A DNA stretch of 64,000 nucleotides from Streptomyces sp. ISL-98 (GTDB lineage: Bacteria > Actinomycetota > Actinomycetes > Streptomycetales > Streptomycetaceae): positions 1-64,000 of the forward strand of contig NZ_JAGGPB010000018.1 in the NCBI RefSeq assembly GCF_018614055.1. The letters run 5' to 3'. This document shows positions 1 through 8,494 of this stretch, one piece after another; the first letter of the stretch is position 1, and every line of letters begins with the position of its first letter. Below the pieces are notes generated by a model. It ran no database searches. It worked only from the letters and a program-made list of their open reading frames with translations, and was not told the DNA's origin. Position numbers and translations under genes: made by a program.

Positions 1-124
1 GCGGGGTTTGGCTTGCGCCGCGTGCGTCCGTGCGGAGTTTGGCTTGCGCCGCGTGCGTCCGTGCGGGGTTTGGCTTGCGCCGCGTGGGTCTGTGCGGGGT
101 TTGGCTTGCGCCGGTGGTCGTGGT
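1..124. repeat. 31-bp tandem repeat, about four copies
   Basis: Copies start at 1, 32, 63 and 94. The first three are full 31-bp units with one to three substitutions between them; the fourth decays after about 20 bp. The unit starts GCGGGGTTTGGCTTGCGCCG. The array touches the left edge, so more copies may lie outside. All reading frames through it are low-complexity and look non-coding. Confidence 0.9.
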
Positions 125-441
125 GCGGGGTCGGGCCGCTCCGGGGGCGCCATTCGGGACTGCATGATTTAGCTGCGGGGCGGGGCTTTGTTTGCGAGGC
201 CAGTAATTCGCGCACAAATCACGCTTTACGTCCCGAACAGCGCCCCCTGCGCGACCCGCCCCCTCGCCGCCGTTCGCATCCTGGTTCAGGCGGCCCGGTA
301 CCGGCGCCGGTCGGTGTTCAACGGTGTACGGGAGGGGGACGGGGCCGTAGGGAGTGGTGTTCGGGACGTAAAACGTGATGTGTGCGCGGGACGCCGGGAG
401 GCTTTCGGTGACCCGGGAACGCAGCTAAATCATGCAGTCCC
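119..441. repeat. Imperfect long inverted repeat with 22-bp perfect outer arms
   Basis: Bases 156-177 are the exact reverse complement of 420-441. Inside them a second conserved pair (about 208-236 against 354-384, core GTTCGGGACGTAAA with a few mismatches) is also inverted. The intervening bases are not conserved. Outside the perfect arms the similarity continues imperfectly, to about 119 on the left. This could be a MITE-like element or two inverted copies of an intergenic repeat. No convincing target-site duplication was seen and no open frame looks real. Confidence 0.75.
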
Positions 442-706
442 GGACGCCGCTCCCGTAGGCCCCGGCCCCCGGCACCACCACCGGCCCCGCACCGCCCTGG
501 CCCCGGTACTCCGACAGGCCCCGTCCTAGCGCCGATGGGTGGCGTCGACCCGCTCGCGTCGGCGGGTTTCCGGCCGGAGGTCCGGGCGTTGCCCCCGGGA
601 AGGCACAGCATGCAGTCCCGGACGCCGCTCCCGTAGGCCCCGGCCCCCGGCATCACCACCGGGCCTCGCAGCGCCCCCGCCCCCGGTGCTCCGACAGGCC
701 CCGCAG
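431..706. repeat. Direct repeat of about 96 bp (431-526 and 609-706)
   Basis: Both copies begin CATGCAGTCCCGGACGCCGC and end near CTCCGACAGGCCCCG, with scattered substitutions. The first copy overlaps the right arm of the inverted repeat. A shorter third copy in the opposite orientation occupies about 119-162. The whole 1-712 stretch therefore holds repeats and no supported gene. Confidence 0.8.
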
Positions 707-712
707 CGCCCC

Positions 713-1537
713 CTACGTCTCCGCCAGCGCCTCCGCCAGGCCCCCGAAGAGCCCCGCCTGCGCCGCCCGGCTCGCCGGGAGTTCCGGGTTCCAGGGGAGG
801 ACGTGGACGTTGCCCAGGTGGGCGGGGTCCAGGGGGGAGGCGTTCATGCGGGTGTCGGCGAGGACCACGCGGGGGGCCAGCGCGGCCGCCTCCGGCCAGG
901 TGACCGTCGACCAGTTCGCGCCGCCCTCCGCGGGCGGGTCCAGCAGGCGTACGCCCAGCTCGGCCAGGGCGCGCAGGTCCGGCCAGGCGTGGGGCCTGGC
1001 GAGGTGGACCTGGTCGTCGCCGGCCGGGGAGAGCGCCAGCACCGGGGCCTTCGCGGCGACCGTACGGAGGCGCTCGCGCGCGGCGTCGAGCGCAACCGCG
1101 GGCTCCGCGCCGCCGAGTGACGCGGCCAGCTCGGCGAAGCGCGCCCGGATCTCGTCCAGTGAGCGCCCTTGCCCCACATCGAGTACGGCGACCGGAACCT
1201 GCTCCTCCAGGTGCTTCGCCGCGTCCGGCGCGATGCCGTACACCTGGCCGCCGCCGTAGCTGACGGCGACGACGAGGTCGGTTCCGGCCGCCAGAAGCCG
1301 GTCGGGGTCGAACGCGCCGCCCGCGCCGAAGTACGTCACGTCGCCCACCGGGAGCGTGCCCGCCTTCGCCCGGTCGGGGGCCTCACCGTCGTGGTACGAG
1401 CCGAAGATGCCGAGGGGGCGCAGGCCGTGGTCCCAGAGGGTCGCGCCGGCCTGGATGTACGCGACGACCCGCGTCGGCCGCTGCCCGGCCGACGCCAACT
1501 GGCCGCGGTCATCGGTGAATTCCCATATCTCTGTCAT
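713..1537 (-). CDS. Periplasmic-binding-protein-fold protein, siderophore/Fe3+ type, without signal peptide
   Basis: The protein is 274 aa. Its pattern fits the FepB/TroA-like substrate-binding family: early strands with 'TRVVAYIQAGATLWDHGL', a central 'DPDRLLAAGTDLVVAVSYGG', a long linker helix, and a C-terminal lobe ending in 'HVLPWNPELPASRAAQAGLF'. The start at 1537 (MTEIWEF) follows AGGACTCC at good spacing; the frame stays open upstream but that part is low-complexity. It has no signal peptide or lipobox, so it should be cytoplasmic, unlike transport receptors of this fold. It is divergent from the MarR-GNAT gene with a palindrome between them. It may be an intracellular ligand binder or sensor, or an orphaned receptor. 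The ligand is unknown. Confidence 0.75.
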   Translation of the reverse strand: MTEIWEFTDDRGQLASAGQRPTRVVAYIQAGATLWDHGLRPLGIFGSYHDGEAPDRAKAGTLPVGDVTYFGAGGAFDPDRLLAAGTDLVVAVSYGGGQVYGIAPDAAKHLEEQVPVAVLDVGQGRSLDEIRARFAELAASLGGAEPAVALDAARERLRTVAAKAPVLALSPAGDDQVHLARPHAWPDLRALAELGVRLLDPPAEGGANWSTVTWPEAAALAPRVVLADTRMNASPLDPAHLGNVHVLPWNPELPASRAAQAGLFGGLAEALAET

Positions 1538-1591
1538 GGCCGGAGTCCTGCCCCGTGGGGGGCTTCCGTACGCGACCACCCCGACATACCG

Positions 1592-1604
1592 TTGACTCAG
1601 TCAA
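1592..1604. promoter_or_regulatory. Probable MarR operator
   Basis: TTGACTCAGTCAA is a perfect 13-bp palindrome (6-bp arms around C) lying 20 nt before the MarR-GNAT start at 1624 and 55 nt before the divergent start at 1537. Position and symmetry suit an autoregulatory MarR site. The left arm also resembles a -35 hexamer. Confidence 0.55.
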
Positions 1605-1623
1605 GGAAATGCCGGAGTGGATC

Positions 1624-2559
1624 ATGGCCGTTCAGGAAATTCGCGCGTTCAACCGCTTCTACACGAATCTCATCGGCGCGCTCGATTACAGCCGCCACCT
1701 CTACACCCCGTACACACTGACCGAATCCCGCGTCCTGTACGAGCTGACCCACTCCCCGCATACGGACGCGGCGGACCTGCGCACCCGCCTGTCGCTGGAC
1801 GCCGGTTACTTGAGCCGGCTGCTGGCCAAGTTCGAGCGGGACGGGCTGATCGAGCGGAGCCCGTCCGAGGAGGACGCGCGGCGCCGGCGGGTCAGCCTGA
1901 CAGCCAGGGGCCGGGAAGCGGCGGCCCTCCTCGACGAGCGCTCGCGCGAAGCCGTCGGCTCGCTGCTTTCCGGCGTACGGCCGGAGGAACGCCCACGCCT
2001 CACCGCGGCGATGCGCACGGTCCGGGAGATTCTCAGCAGCAGTACGCCGTACGCCCCCGAAGCGCCGGTGCTGCGCGACCCCGTGCCGGGCGACCTCGGC
2101 TGGATCGTGCAGCGGCACGGCGCGCTGTACGCCGCCGAGTTCGGCTGGAACGCCGACTTCGAGGGCCTCGTCGCCCGTATCGTCGCGGACTTCGCCCAGG
2201 ACCACGACCCCCACCTGGAGCGCGTCTGGATCGCCGAGCTCGACGGCCGGCCGGTGGGTTCGGTGATGTGCGTACGGGACGACGCCCCCGGCACCGCCCG
2301 GCTACGCCTCCTGCTGGTCGACCCCTCGGCGCGCGGCCACGGCCTGGGTGAACGACTGGTCCGAACGGTCGTGGACTTCGCATACGAGGTGGGGTACCGG
2401 GAAGTCGTGCTGTGGACGAACGATGTGCTGACCGCCGCCCGGAAGATCTACCAGCGCGCCGGATTCACACTCGTCGCCGAGAAGCCGCACCGCTCGTACG
2501 GAGCGGACCTGGTAGGCCAGGACTGGCGGCTCCCCCTCCAAGAAGGAGCATCGAAGTGA
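1624..2559 (+). CDS. MarR-type regulator fused to a GNAT acetyltransferase
   Basis: The protein is 311 aa. Residues about 5-145 form a MarR winged helix, with recognition-helix region 'LDAGYLSRLLAKFERDGLIE' and wing 'PSEEDARRRRVSLTARG'. Residues about 155-310 form a GNAT domain with acetyl-CoA loop 'VDPSARGHGLGERLV' and the typical 'TNDVLTAARKIYQRAGF' C-terminal motif. The start at 1624 has GGAG at 7 nt; the ATG at 1609 has its purines only 1 nt away. The stop overlaps the next gene by 4 nt, so they are probably translationally coupled. The fusion class is common in actinobacteria; the acetylated substrate is unknown. Confidence 0.88.
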   Translation: MAVQEIRAFNRFYTNLIGALDYSRHLYTPYTLTESRVLYELTHSPHTDAADLRTRLSLDAGYLSRLLAKFERDGLIERSPSEEDARRRRVSLTARGREAAALLDERSREAVGSLLSGVRPEERPRLTAAMRTVREILSSSTPYAPEAPVLRDPVPGDLGWIVQRHGALYAAEFGWNADFEGLVARIVADFAQDHDPHLERVWIAELDGRPVGSVMCVRDDAPGTARLRLLLVDPSARGHGLGERLVRTVVDFAYEVGYREVVLWTNDVLTAARKIYQRAGFTLVAEKPHRSYGADLVGQDWRLPLQEGASK

Positions 2560-3350
2560 AGTACGCGTTCTCCACCCTCGGGGTGCCCGGCATGCCGGTC
2601 AGCGACGTACTGCGCCTGGCGACCGGGACCGGCTACGCCGGCGTGGAGCTGCGCGCCCACCCCGAGGAGCCGGTCCACCCCGGCATCGGAGCGAGCGAAC
2701 GCGCGGATGCGGTGGGCGAGTTCGAACGGGCGGGCGTCGAGATCCTGGCTCTGGCCGGGTACGCCCGCGTGGCGGCCCCCGGCGACGACGCCGCCGTGCA
2801 CGAGGAACTCGACGCCCTGCTGACCCTCGCCCGCGACCTCGGCGCCCCGTACGTCCGCGTCTTCCCCGGCGGCGGCGACGAGCAGAGTCAGGAGGAGGCC
2901 GACGCGACGGCGGCGCGGCGCCTGGGCCGGGCCGCCGAAACCGCCGCCGACCTGGGCGTACGCATCCTGCTGGAAACCCACGACTCCCACCGCACGGGCG
3001 CGGCGGCCTCCCGCGTCCTGGGCCCGGTCGGCCACAAGAACGTGGGCGCGCTGTGGGACGTCATGCACACCTGGCTGGGCGGCGAGACCCCGGCGGCAAC
3101 CCACGCCGTACTCGCCCCGCACCTCGGATACACCCAGGTCAAGGACATCGCATCGGCGGACGACACGACTCCGCTCGCGCTGGGGACCGGTGTGCTGCCA
3201 CTCGGCGAGTGCGTAGCGCTGCTCGACGACGACGACTGGCTGTGCTGGGAGTACGAGAAGCGGTGGTATCCGGAGGCGGCAGAGCTGCCGGGGCTGCTGA
3301 CGGCCGGGCGGGAGTATCTGGAGGGGCTCGCCGGGCACCGGTCAGGCTGA
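2556..3350 (+). CDS. Sugar phosphate isomerase/epimerase-like TIM barrel protein
   Basis: The protein is 264 aa from a GTG inside GTGA, overlapping the MarR-GNAT stop; AAGGAG precedes it at 8 nt. It has the xylose-isomerase-like barrel pattern: 'FSTLGVPGMPVSDVLRLA' at the N-terminus, 'YAGVELRAH', 'APYVRVFPGG', then metal-site-like 'ILLETHDSHRTG', 'GALWDVMHTW', 'LGYTQVKDI' and 'WLCWEYEKRW'. These supply the Glu, His and Asp residues expected at a divalent-metal centre. The substrate cannot be read from the sequence. Gene order suggests control by the MarR-GNAT protein. Confidence 0.82.
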   Translation: MKYAFSTLGVPGMPVSDVLRLATGTGYAGVELRAHPEEPVHPGIGASERADAVGEFERAGVEILALAGYARVAAPGDDAAVHEELDALLTLARDLGAPYVRVFPGGGDEQSQEEADATAARRLGRAAETAADLGVRILLETHDSHRTGAAASRVLGPVGHKNVGALWDVMHTWLGGETPAATHAVLAPHLGYTQVKDIASADDTTPLALGTGVLPLGECVALLDDDDWLCWEYEKRWYPEAAELPGLLTAGREYLEGLAGHRSG

Positions 3351-3751
3351 CGACTTCTCGGGCACGACCGGCGCGGGTCAGGACGTTGGAGGCGCCCCAG
3401 CAGGCCGCCGCGCCGATGAGCACCGAGGCGGTACGGATGCTCCAGCGGCACTGGCCGCCAGAGGCAGCGGCGCCGGTGCACGGCCCGGCGTAGGCGCGGA
3501 CCGCGTCACACGTGCGCGATCTCAGCCCTTCCGCACCATTTCCGCGAATTCCCGCATCTTCGGGAACCCTCCGCGCGCCCCCTCCGTCCAACCGGCGTAC
3601 TGCCGGTGAGTCTCCGCAGAGCGGTGTCGGCTCTCGCTGCTGGCTGCGATCGCTGACCCCCCTCTCCAACCGCCTGCGGCCGGCAGCGCAGCCGCCACCG
3701 GTGCGCCCCCCTCCAAATGCGCCGGTGGCGGCTTCAACTTTGCGCGGCGCC
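3351..3751. other. Intergenic stretch with no supported gene
   Basis: About 400 nt separates the isomerase-like gene from the GH3 promoter. On the minus strand around 3354-3490 one open frame encodes a short hydrophobic run ('ASVLIGAAACWGASNVLTRA') but has no credible start. It may be decayed coding sequence. No hairpin with a U-tract was seen. Confidence 0.5.
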
Positions 3752-3781
3752 TTGACCTGGCAGTTACTTTCCGGATATCCG
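3752..3781 (+). promoter_or_regulatory. Possible promoter with overlapping palindrome for the GH3 gene
   Basis: TTGACC at 3752-3757 is followed 16-17 nt later by GATATC/ATATCC. That -10-like element lies within the 10-bp palindrome CGGATATCCG at 3772-3781, which could be a repressor site. The GH3 start is 58 nt downstream. The assignment rests on consensus likeness only. Confidence 0.4.
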
Positions 3782-3838
3782 TGACTCCTTGGCAGTTTCC
3801 TTCAACTCCCTTGTCGAGTACGGCCGGAAGGAGCTCAC

Positions 3839-5668
3839 GTGCACCACCACCGCACATCCAGAGGCACCTCCAGACGCACCCTGCTCATCGCCACAGCCAC
3901 GGCCGCAGTAGCTGCGGCTACCACAGCCACCGCCTCCCCCGTCGCTGCTGACAGTGCCTCGACTCGCGACCGTCTCAAGCGCCTCATCTCCCGGATGAGC
4001 CTGGAGGAGAAGGTCGGCCAGCTCTTCGTCATGCGCGTGTACGGCCACTCCGCGACCGAGCCCGACCAGGCCGACATCGACCTCAATCTCAAGGAGATCG
4101 GGGTCAGGACCGCCGCCGAGCTCGTCGCGAAGTACCACGTCGGCGGCATCATCTACTTCGCCTGGGCGCACAACACCCGCGACCCGCACCAGATCGCCGA
4201 CCTCTCCAACGGCATCCAGCGGGCAGGGCTCGCCCAGAGCACGCCCCTCCCCCTCCTCATCTCCACCGACCAGGAGCACGGCATCGTCGCCCGCGTCGGC
4301 AAGCCCGCCACCCTCGTGCCCGGCGCGATGGCGCTCGGGGCGGGCGGGTCGACCCGTGACGCGCGCAAGGCGGCGCGGATCGCGGGGACCGAGCTGGCGG
4401 CGATGGGCATCGTGCAGAACTACGCGCCCGTCGCCGACGTCAACGTCAACCCCGCCAACCCCGTCATCGGCGTACGGTCCTTCGGGGCCGACCCGCAGGC
4501 CGTAGCGGGCATGGTCGCCGCGCAGGTCAAGGGCTATCAGGGGGCCGGGATCGCGGCCACGTCCAAGCACTTCCCCGGGCACGGCGACACCAAGGACGAC
4601 AGTCACTACGCCCTCCCCACCATCCACCACACCGCCGAGCAGTGGGAGCAGTTGGACGCCCCGCCGTTCCGGGCCGCGATCGCCGCCGGCATCGACTCGA
4701 TCATGACCGCGCACATCGTGGTGCCCGCGCTCGACCCCGCCAAGGACCCGGCCACGCTCTCCCGGCCGATCCTCACCGGCGTACTGCGCGAGCGGCTCGG
4801 CTACGACGGAGTCGTCGTCACCGACTCCCTCACCATGGCGGGCGTACGCCAGAAGTACGGCGACGACCGGGTGCCCGTCCTCGCCCTCCTCGCCGGGTGC
4901 GACCAGCTGCTGAACCCGCCGGACCTGCCCGTCGCCTGGAACGCCGTCCTCAAGGCCGTCAAGGACGGCGAGGTGAGCATGAGCCGGTTGGAAGAGTCCG
5001 TGCTGCGGATCCTGCGGCTCAAGGCCAAGCTCGGGCTGTTCCGCGATCCCTATGTGTCCCACGAGGGAGTCGACCGGACCGTGGGCATGCGTTCGCACCT
5101 CTCCGCGGCCGACCGGATCGCCGAGGGGACCACCACCCTGCTGGCCAACACCGGCGGGCTGCTGCCGCTCAGCCGTCGCACGCACAGAAATGTGCTGGTC
5201 GTCGGGGCCGATCCCGCATCCCCCTCCGGGAGCACCGGGCCGCCCACCACCGTCATCGCCGGAGCGTTCACCGAGCTGGGCTTCAACGCCACCGCCCTGT
5301 CCACCGGGATCACCCCCACCCAGGCGAAGATCGACGAGGCGGTCGCCGCCGCCAAGGGGAAGGACGCGGTGGTCGTGGGGACGTACAACGTGTCCGCGAC
5401 CAGCCCGCAGCGCACCCTCGTCAGTGCGCTCGCGGCCACCGGGGTGCCCGTCGTCTGCCTCGCCATCCGCAATCCGTACGACATCGCCCGGCTCAGCGGG
5501 TTCGCCGCGAGTGTGGCGGCGTACTCCTGGACCGACGTGGAACTCCGTGCGGCGGTCCGGGTCATCGCCGGAAAGACCCGCCCCGAGGGGAGGCTGCCCG
5601 TACCGATACAGCGCGCGGACGATCCGGCGACGGTGCTGTATCCGGTCGGGTACGGGCTGACTTATTAG
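3839..5668 (+). CDS. Tat-exported glycoside hydrolase family 3 (beta-N-acetylhexosaminidase type)
   Basis: The protein is 609 aa from GTG at 3839, preceded by GGAAGGAG. A twin-arginine signal (SRRTLL, residues 11-16) is followed by a long Ala/Thr-rich segment, indicating folded export. The GH3 barrel spans about 45-385 and carries 'KHFPGHGDT' (about 243-251) with the later Asp/His of the NagZ-type signature, and 'VVTDSLTMAG' (about 325-334) with the nucleophile Asp. A C-terminal alpha/beta domain with 'LPLSRRTHRNVLVVGADP' follows, longer than in one-domain NagZ. It probably removes terminal GlcNAc from muropeptides or chito-oligosaccharides outside the cell. The gene appears monocistronic. 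Confidence 0.9.
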   Translation: MHHHRTSRGTSRRTLLIATATAAVAAATTATASPVAADSASTRDRLKRLISRMSLEEKVGQLFVMRVYGHSATEPDQADIDLNLKEIGVRTAAELVAKYHVGGIIYFAWAHNTRDPHQIADLSNGIQRAGLAQSTPLPLLISTDQEHGIVARVGKPATLVPGAMALGAGGSTRDARKAARIAGTELAAMGIVQNYAPVADVNVNPANPVIGVRSFGADPQAVAGMVAAQVKGYQGAGIAATSKHFPGHGDTKDDSHYALPTIHHTAEQWEQLDAPPFRAAIAAGIDSIMTAHIVVPALDPAKDPATLSRPILTGVLRERLGYDGVVVTDSLTMAGVRQKYGDDRVPVLALLAGCDQLLNPPDLPVAWNAVLKAVKDGEVSMSRLEESVLRILRLKAKLGLFRDPYVSHEGVDRTVGMRSHLSAADRIAEGTTTLLANTGGLLPLSRRTHRNVLVVGADPASPSGSTGPPTTVIAGAFTELGFNATALSTGITPTQAKIDEAVAAAKGKDAVVVGTYNVSATSPQRTLVSALAATGVPVVCLAIRNPYDIARLSGFAASVAAYSWTDVELRAAVRVIAGKTRPEGRLPVPIQRADDPATVLYPVGYGLTY

Positions 5669-5789
5669 GCGTACGCCTCATACGCCGCACCACCGGCGCA
5701 CCACCCCCGATAGGCGCAAAGCCCCCCGCGCGTCTGGCGTGTGCCCGCTCCGGCGGGTCACGCTGTGTGGACGTATCGGGGGGTTCGGC

Positions 5790-6425
5790 ATGCGGATGGA
5801 TCGGTTCACGGGGGTGGTGTGTCCCCTGTTGCTTGCGGTGGCGATGTCGCTGACCGCTTGTCAGAGGGCGCCCGAGGGGGGCGGCGGCGGTTCCGGCGGC
5901 GCGCTCGCCGGCACGGTCACGCCGTCGGGGTACGGCGCGACCTTCCTCGGCATCGACGAATGCAGCTCGCACGGGTCGCTGCGCGGACGCGACTTCCGCG
6001 AAGTGCCCTGCGTCAGTGAGAAGGCCGCCGCCCGGGTCCTGGCCCGGCACGAGGGGCGGCCCGCCGACGGGCCCGCGTGCCCGGCCCGTACGGACTTCGT
6101 GCTGCACATCTCGGAGAGCCGGCCCGCGTTCGACGAGGACGGCGACGGAGCTGTGGCGCGCGGTTTCGCCTGCATGCGCAATCTGGAGGAACCGCATCCG
6201 GGCGATCCGGGCAGGGGCGGCGGCCCGCGCACCGTCGTCGGGGACTGCGTCTACACCGCGAGCAAGGGGCAGGTGAAGGAGACGCCGTGCGACGGGTCGG
6301 GCGAGACGGCCCCGCAGTTCAGGGTGGCGGCCGCGGTGCAGCGGCGGGCGCAGTGCCCGCCCCCGACGCAGTTGTACGTACAGCTGGGCGGGGACAAGGC
6401 GGTGGGCTGCGCCCGCCGCGTGTGA
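5790..6425 (+). CDS. Putative secreted lipoprotein
   Basis: The protein is 211 aa. The N-terminus has a hydrophobic stretch (residues 9-20) and lipobox LTAC with lipidated Cys24, then a Gly/Ser-rich spacer. The mature part has several further cysteines ('GIDECSSHG', 'REVPCVSE', 'DGPACPAR', 'GDCVYTAS', 'ETPCDGSG', 'AQCPPPTQ'), suggesting a disulfide-stabilised extracytoplasmic domain. I chose the ATG at 5790 because the signal begins there; the ATG at 5796 is also possible. No family was recognised. It converges on the S37 peptidase gene. Confidence 0.75.
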   Translation: MRMDRFTGVVCPLLLAVAMSLTACQRAPEGGGGGSGGALAGTVTPSGYGATFLGIDECSSHGSLRGRDFREVPCVSEKAAARVLARHEGRPADGPACPARTDFVLHISESRPAFDEDGDGAVARGFACMRNLEEPHPGDPGRGGGPRTVVGDCVYTASKGQVKETPCDGSGETAPQFRVAAAVQRRAQCPPPTQLYVQLGGDKAVGCARRV

Positions 6426-6471
6426 GTCACCACAACGACGGCGGGCACAGCCCACGGTGCAAGGAGGAGCG

Positions 6472-7905
6472 TTACGGCCTCAGGGTCTGCTCGCGCTGCA
6501 CGTCACGCTTGTCGAGCTTCGCGTCGAAACCGGTCAGCCTCTTGGCCTTCGCCGGGTCCGCCTGGACGGCGGCCGGGGCCACACCCGCCCATTCGAGGAT
6601 CGCCGCGGTCGCCTTCGCCTTCTCGGCGGGGGCGAGGCCCGCCACATTGGCGCCGTGGTTGGCGCCGGGCGCGGTGTAGACGTACGCATCACGTGCGCCC
6701 TTGCCGAGGCGGAACGGCTCGGCGCTCCACGGGTCGTTCTGCCCGTTCACGAACATCATCCGCGTGGCGTTGTGCCGCACCCAGCTGTCCACGTCCCGCA
6801 TCGCGCTCGGGCTGAACTTCATCGGGATGTCGCGCGGCACGTAGACGCGCGGCTGGAAGAAGTCCGGGCCGTACTTCATGAGGCCGTCGAGGTGCGGGTA
6901 CTTGACCTGCGGTGCGCCCAGCTGGGTGCCCGCCTGGTAGTAGTACGGCGTGTACGTCGCCAGGCTCTGGTCGCTGTAGGCGGCGAAGCCGGAGATCGCG
7001 TCGACGTAGTCGTAGATCACCTGGTCGGAGGAGTCCGCGGCGGGTACGTCCGCGCAGTCCGCCGCCCGGCTGTACTGCCAGAAGGCCCACACGAAGTCGA
7101 GAACCGTGGACTCGTACGCCTTGTCCAGGCTGCCGACGGTGTCGAAGGTGGCGTTGTTGGCGTCCGCCCACTCCTTGACCTTGGCGCTCAGCGGGGCACG
7201 CCGCTCAAGTGCCTCCCGCTGTACGGCGTTCAGGGCGTCGCGGCACTCCTTGGTGCCGACGTTGCGGAAGAAGCGGTCGTACGCCGCGTCCTCCTTGTTC
7301 ACCACGTCGTTGGGCGCGACGTACGCGACGACGCCGTCCATGTCGCGCGGGTAGAAGCGCTCGTAGTACGTCGCGGTCATGCCGCCCTTGGAGCCGCCGG
7401 TGGAGATCCACTTCTTGGAGTAGATCTTCTTCAGCGCCTTGAAGATGCGGTGCTGGTCGCTCGCGGCCTGCTTGATGTCGAGCTTCGACCAGTCGGCCGG
7501 CGACGGCCGGGACGGGGTGAAGAAGCGGTACTCCATCGACACCTGGTTGCCGTCGATGATCGCCGTCGGCTCACTGCGCCGAGGGGTCGTCGAGACGTTG
7601 TAGCCACTGGTGAAGAAGACCGTCGGGCGGCTGGTGTCCTTGTGCAGCAAGGTGATCCGCTGCTTGAAGGTGCCCTTGGACGGGTGCCGGTGGTCGACCG
7701 GCTGGGTGTAGTTCAGTACGAAATAGCGGTAGCCGGTGTACGGCTTCTCCTCGACCAGGCTCATGCCCGGTATCGCGAGTATTCGTTCCTTTATGTCCGG
7801 CTCTGCGGCGGTGGTGACCGCCCCGGCCGGTGCGGCGCTGCCGATTCCCACGGTGCCTATGAGCACCACCAGCGACAGCAGCCATCTGAGCGCCTTGCGC
7901 CCCAT
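6472..7905 (-). CDS. Secreted S37-family (PS-10) tripeptidyl aminopeptidase
   Basis: The protein is 477 aa with a Sec signal (MGRKALRWLL, hydrophobic core to about residue 22, Ala-rich cleavage region near 28). The mature enzyme has the alpha/beta-hydrolase nucleophile motif 'STGGSKGGMTATYYE' with Ser172, 'FVNGQNDPWS' for the acidic residue and 'APGANHGANV' for the His. Motif and length fit MEROPS family S37, the secreted Streptomyces mycelium tripeptidyl aminopeptidases that release N-terminal tripeptides from extracellular peptides. The S33 tripeptidyl aminopeptidases, with GxSYG, do not fit. Confidence 0.9.
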   Translation of the reverse strand: MGRKALRWLLSLVVLIGTVGIGSAAPAGAVTTAAEPDIKERILAIPGMSLVEEKPYTGYRYFVLNYTQPVDHRHPSKGTFKQRITLLHKDTSRPTVFFTSGYNVSTTPRRSEPTAIIDGNQVSMEYRFFTPSRPSPADWSKLDIKQAASDQHRIFKALKKIYSKKWISTGGSKGGMTATYYERFYPRDMDGVVAYVAPNDVVNKEDAAYDRFFRNVGTKECRDALNAVQREALERRAPLSAKVKEWADANNATFDTVGSLDKAYESTVLDFVWAFWQYSRAADCADVPAADSSDQVIYDYVDAISGFAAYSDQSLATYTPYYYQAGTQLGAPQVKYPHLDGLMKYGPDFFQPRVYVPRDIPMKFSPSAMRDVDSWVRHNATRMMFVNGQNDPWSAEPFRLGKGARDAYVYTAPGANHGANVAGLAPAEKAKATAAILEWAGVAPAAVQADPAKAKRLTGFDAKLDKRDVQREQTLRP

Positions 7906-7970
7906 TCGCCCTCCCCTGTAGTCACAGACGACGGGGCGAACCTAGCCGGGCAACTCCCGTACCACCAGGG

Positions 7971-8360
7971 TCAGCAGAGAATCCAGCCAGTGGAGACCTT
8001 CCTGATGCCGATCGAACCCTCGGCCCGTACACACCTGTTGAGGGCGTAGACCTTCACCGGGCCGGCTCGGTGCGTGAAGTGGCCGCTGTCCTTGGCGGTG
8101 CGGCTGCCGCGCGCCTGGATGGTGACGGACATGTGCCGTCGCACACCGGGGCTCTTGGAGACGGTCATGGCGCAGACGTAACGGCGGCTCTTGTAGATGC
8201 GCAGTTCGCCGGTCGCGAAGGAGACCGTTTTCACCTTGCGGCCGGCGCAGGTCGAGTCTGCGGCCTCGGCGCTCTGGGCGCCGGGGCCCGCAAGGGTCAG
8301 GCCTGCGGCCGCGATCAGGATCGCAAGTCCGTATATGCCGTATTTCAAGTGTTTTCTCAT
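7971..8360 (-). CDS. Small secreted four-cysteine protein
   Basis: The protein is 129 aa from ATG at 8360, with GGTGGGG just upstream. Residues 1-32 are a classic signal peptide ('MRKHLKYGIYGLAILIAAAG', Ala-rich cleavage site before DSTCAG). The mature part is basic and contains exactly four cysteines ('STCAG', 'YVCAM', 'NRCVR', final Cys), suitable for two disulfides. The frame is open far upstream, but only this ATG gives a signal peptide. No family was recognised. It lies 66 nt upstream of the S37 peptidase on the same strand and may be co-transcribed. Confidence 0.72.
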   Translation of the reverse strand: MRKHLKYGIYGLAILIAAAGLTLAGPGAQSAEAADSTCAGRKVKTVSFATGELRIYKSRRYVCAMTVSKSPGVRRHMSVTIQARGSRTAKDSGHFTHRAGPVKVYALNRCVRAEGSIGIRKVSTGWILC

Positions 8361-8494
8361 CGCCCCACCGAACACTCGTACCCCTTTCCCCCACAGGAGC
8401 GTACGTGCGTACGGACGCACAAGAGGCACGGCGCGGTTGCAGCTGAATTCGTGGCGGAATTCGGCGCGAAACTTCGGGCGGAGCCTCGAAAGTC

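Noticed and set aside
1..124. CRISPR array
   Set aside because: The repeats are directly adjacent with no spacers, and no cas genes occur in the window.
3764..5185. Long minus-strand frame opposite the GH3 gene
   Set aside because: It is a mirror frame of a clear GH3 enzyme, has a Gly/Asp/Val-biased composition and no recognisable domain.
6457..8049. 530-codon plus-strand frame opposite the S37 peptidase gene
   Set aside because: The minus-strand protein has a signal peptide and catalytic motifs; the plus-strand frame is a GC-rich shadow.
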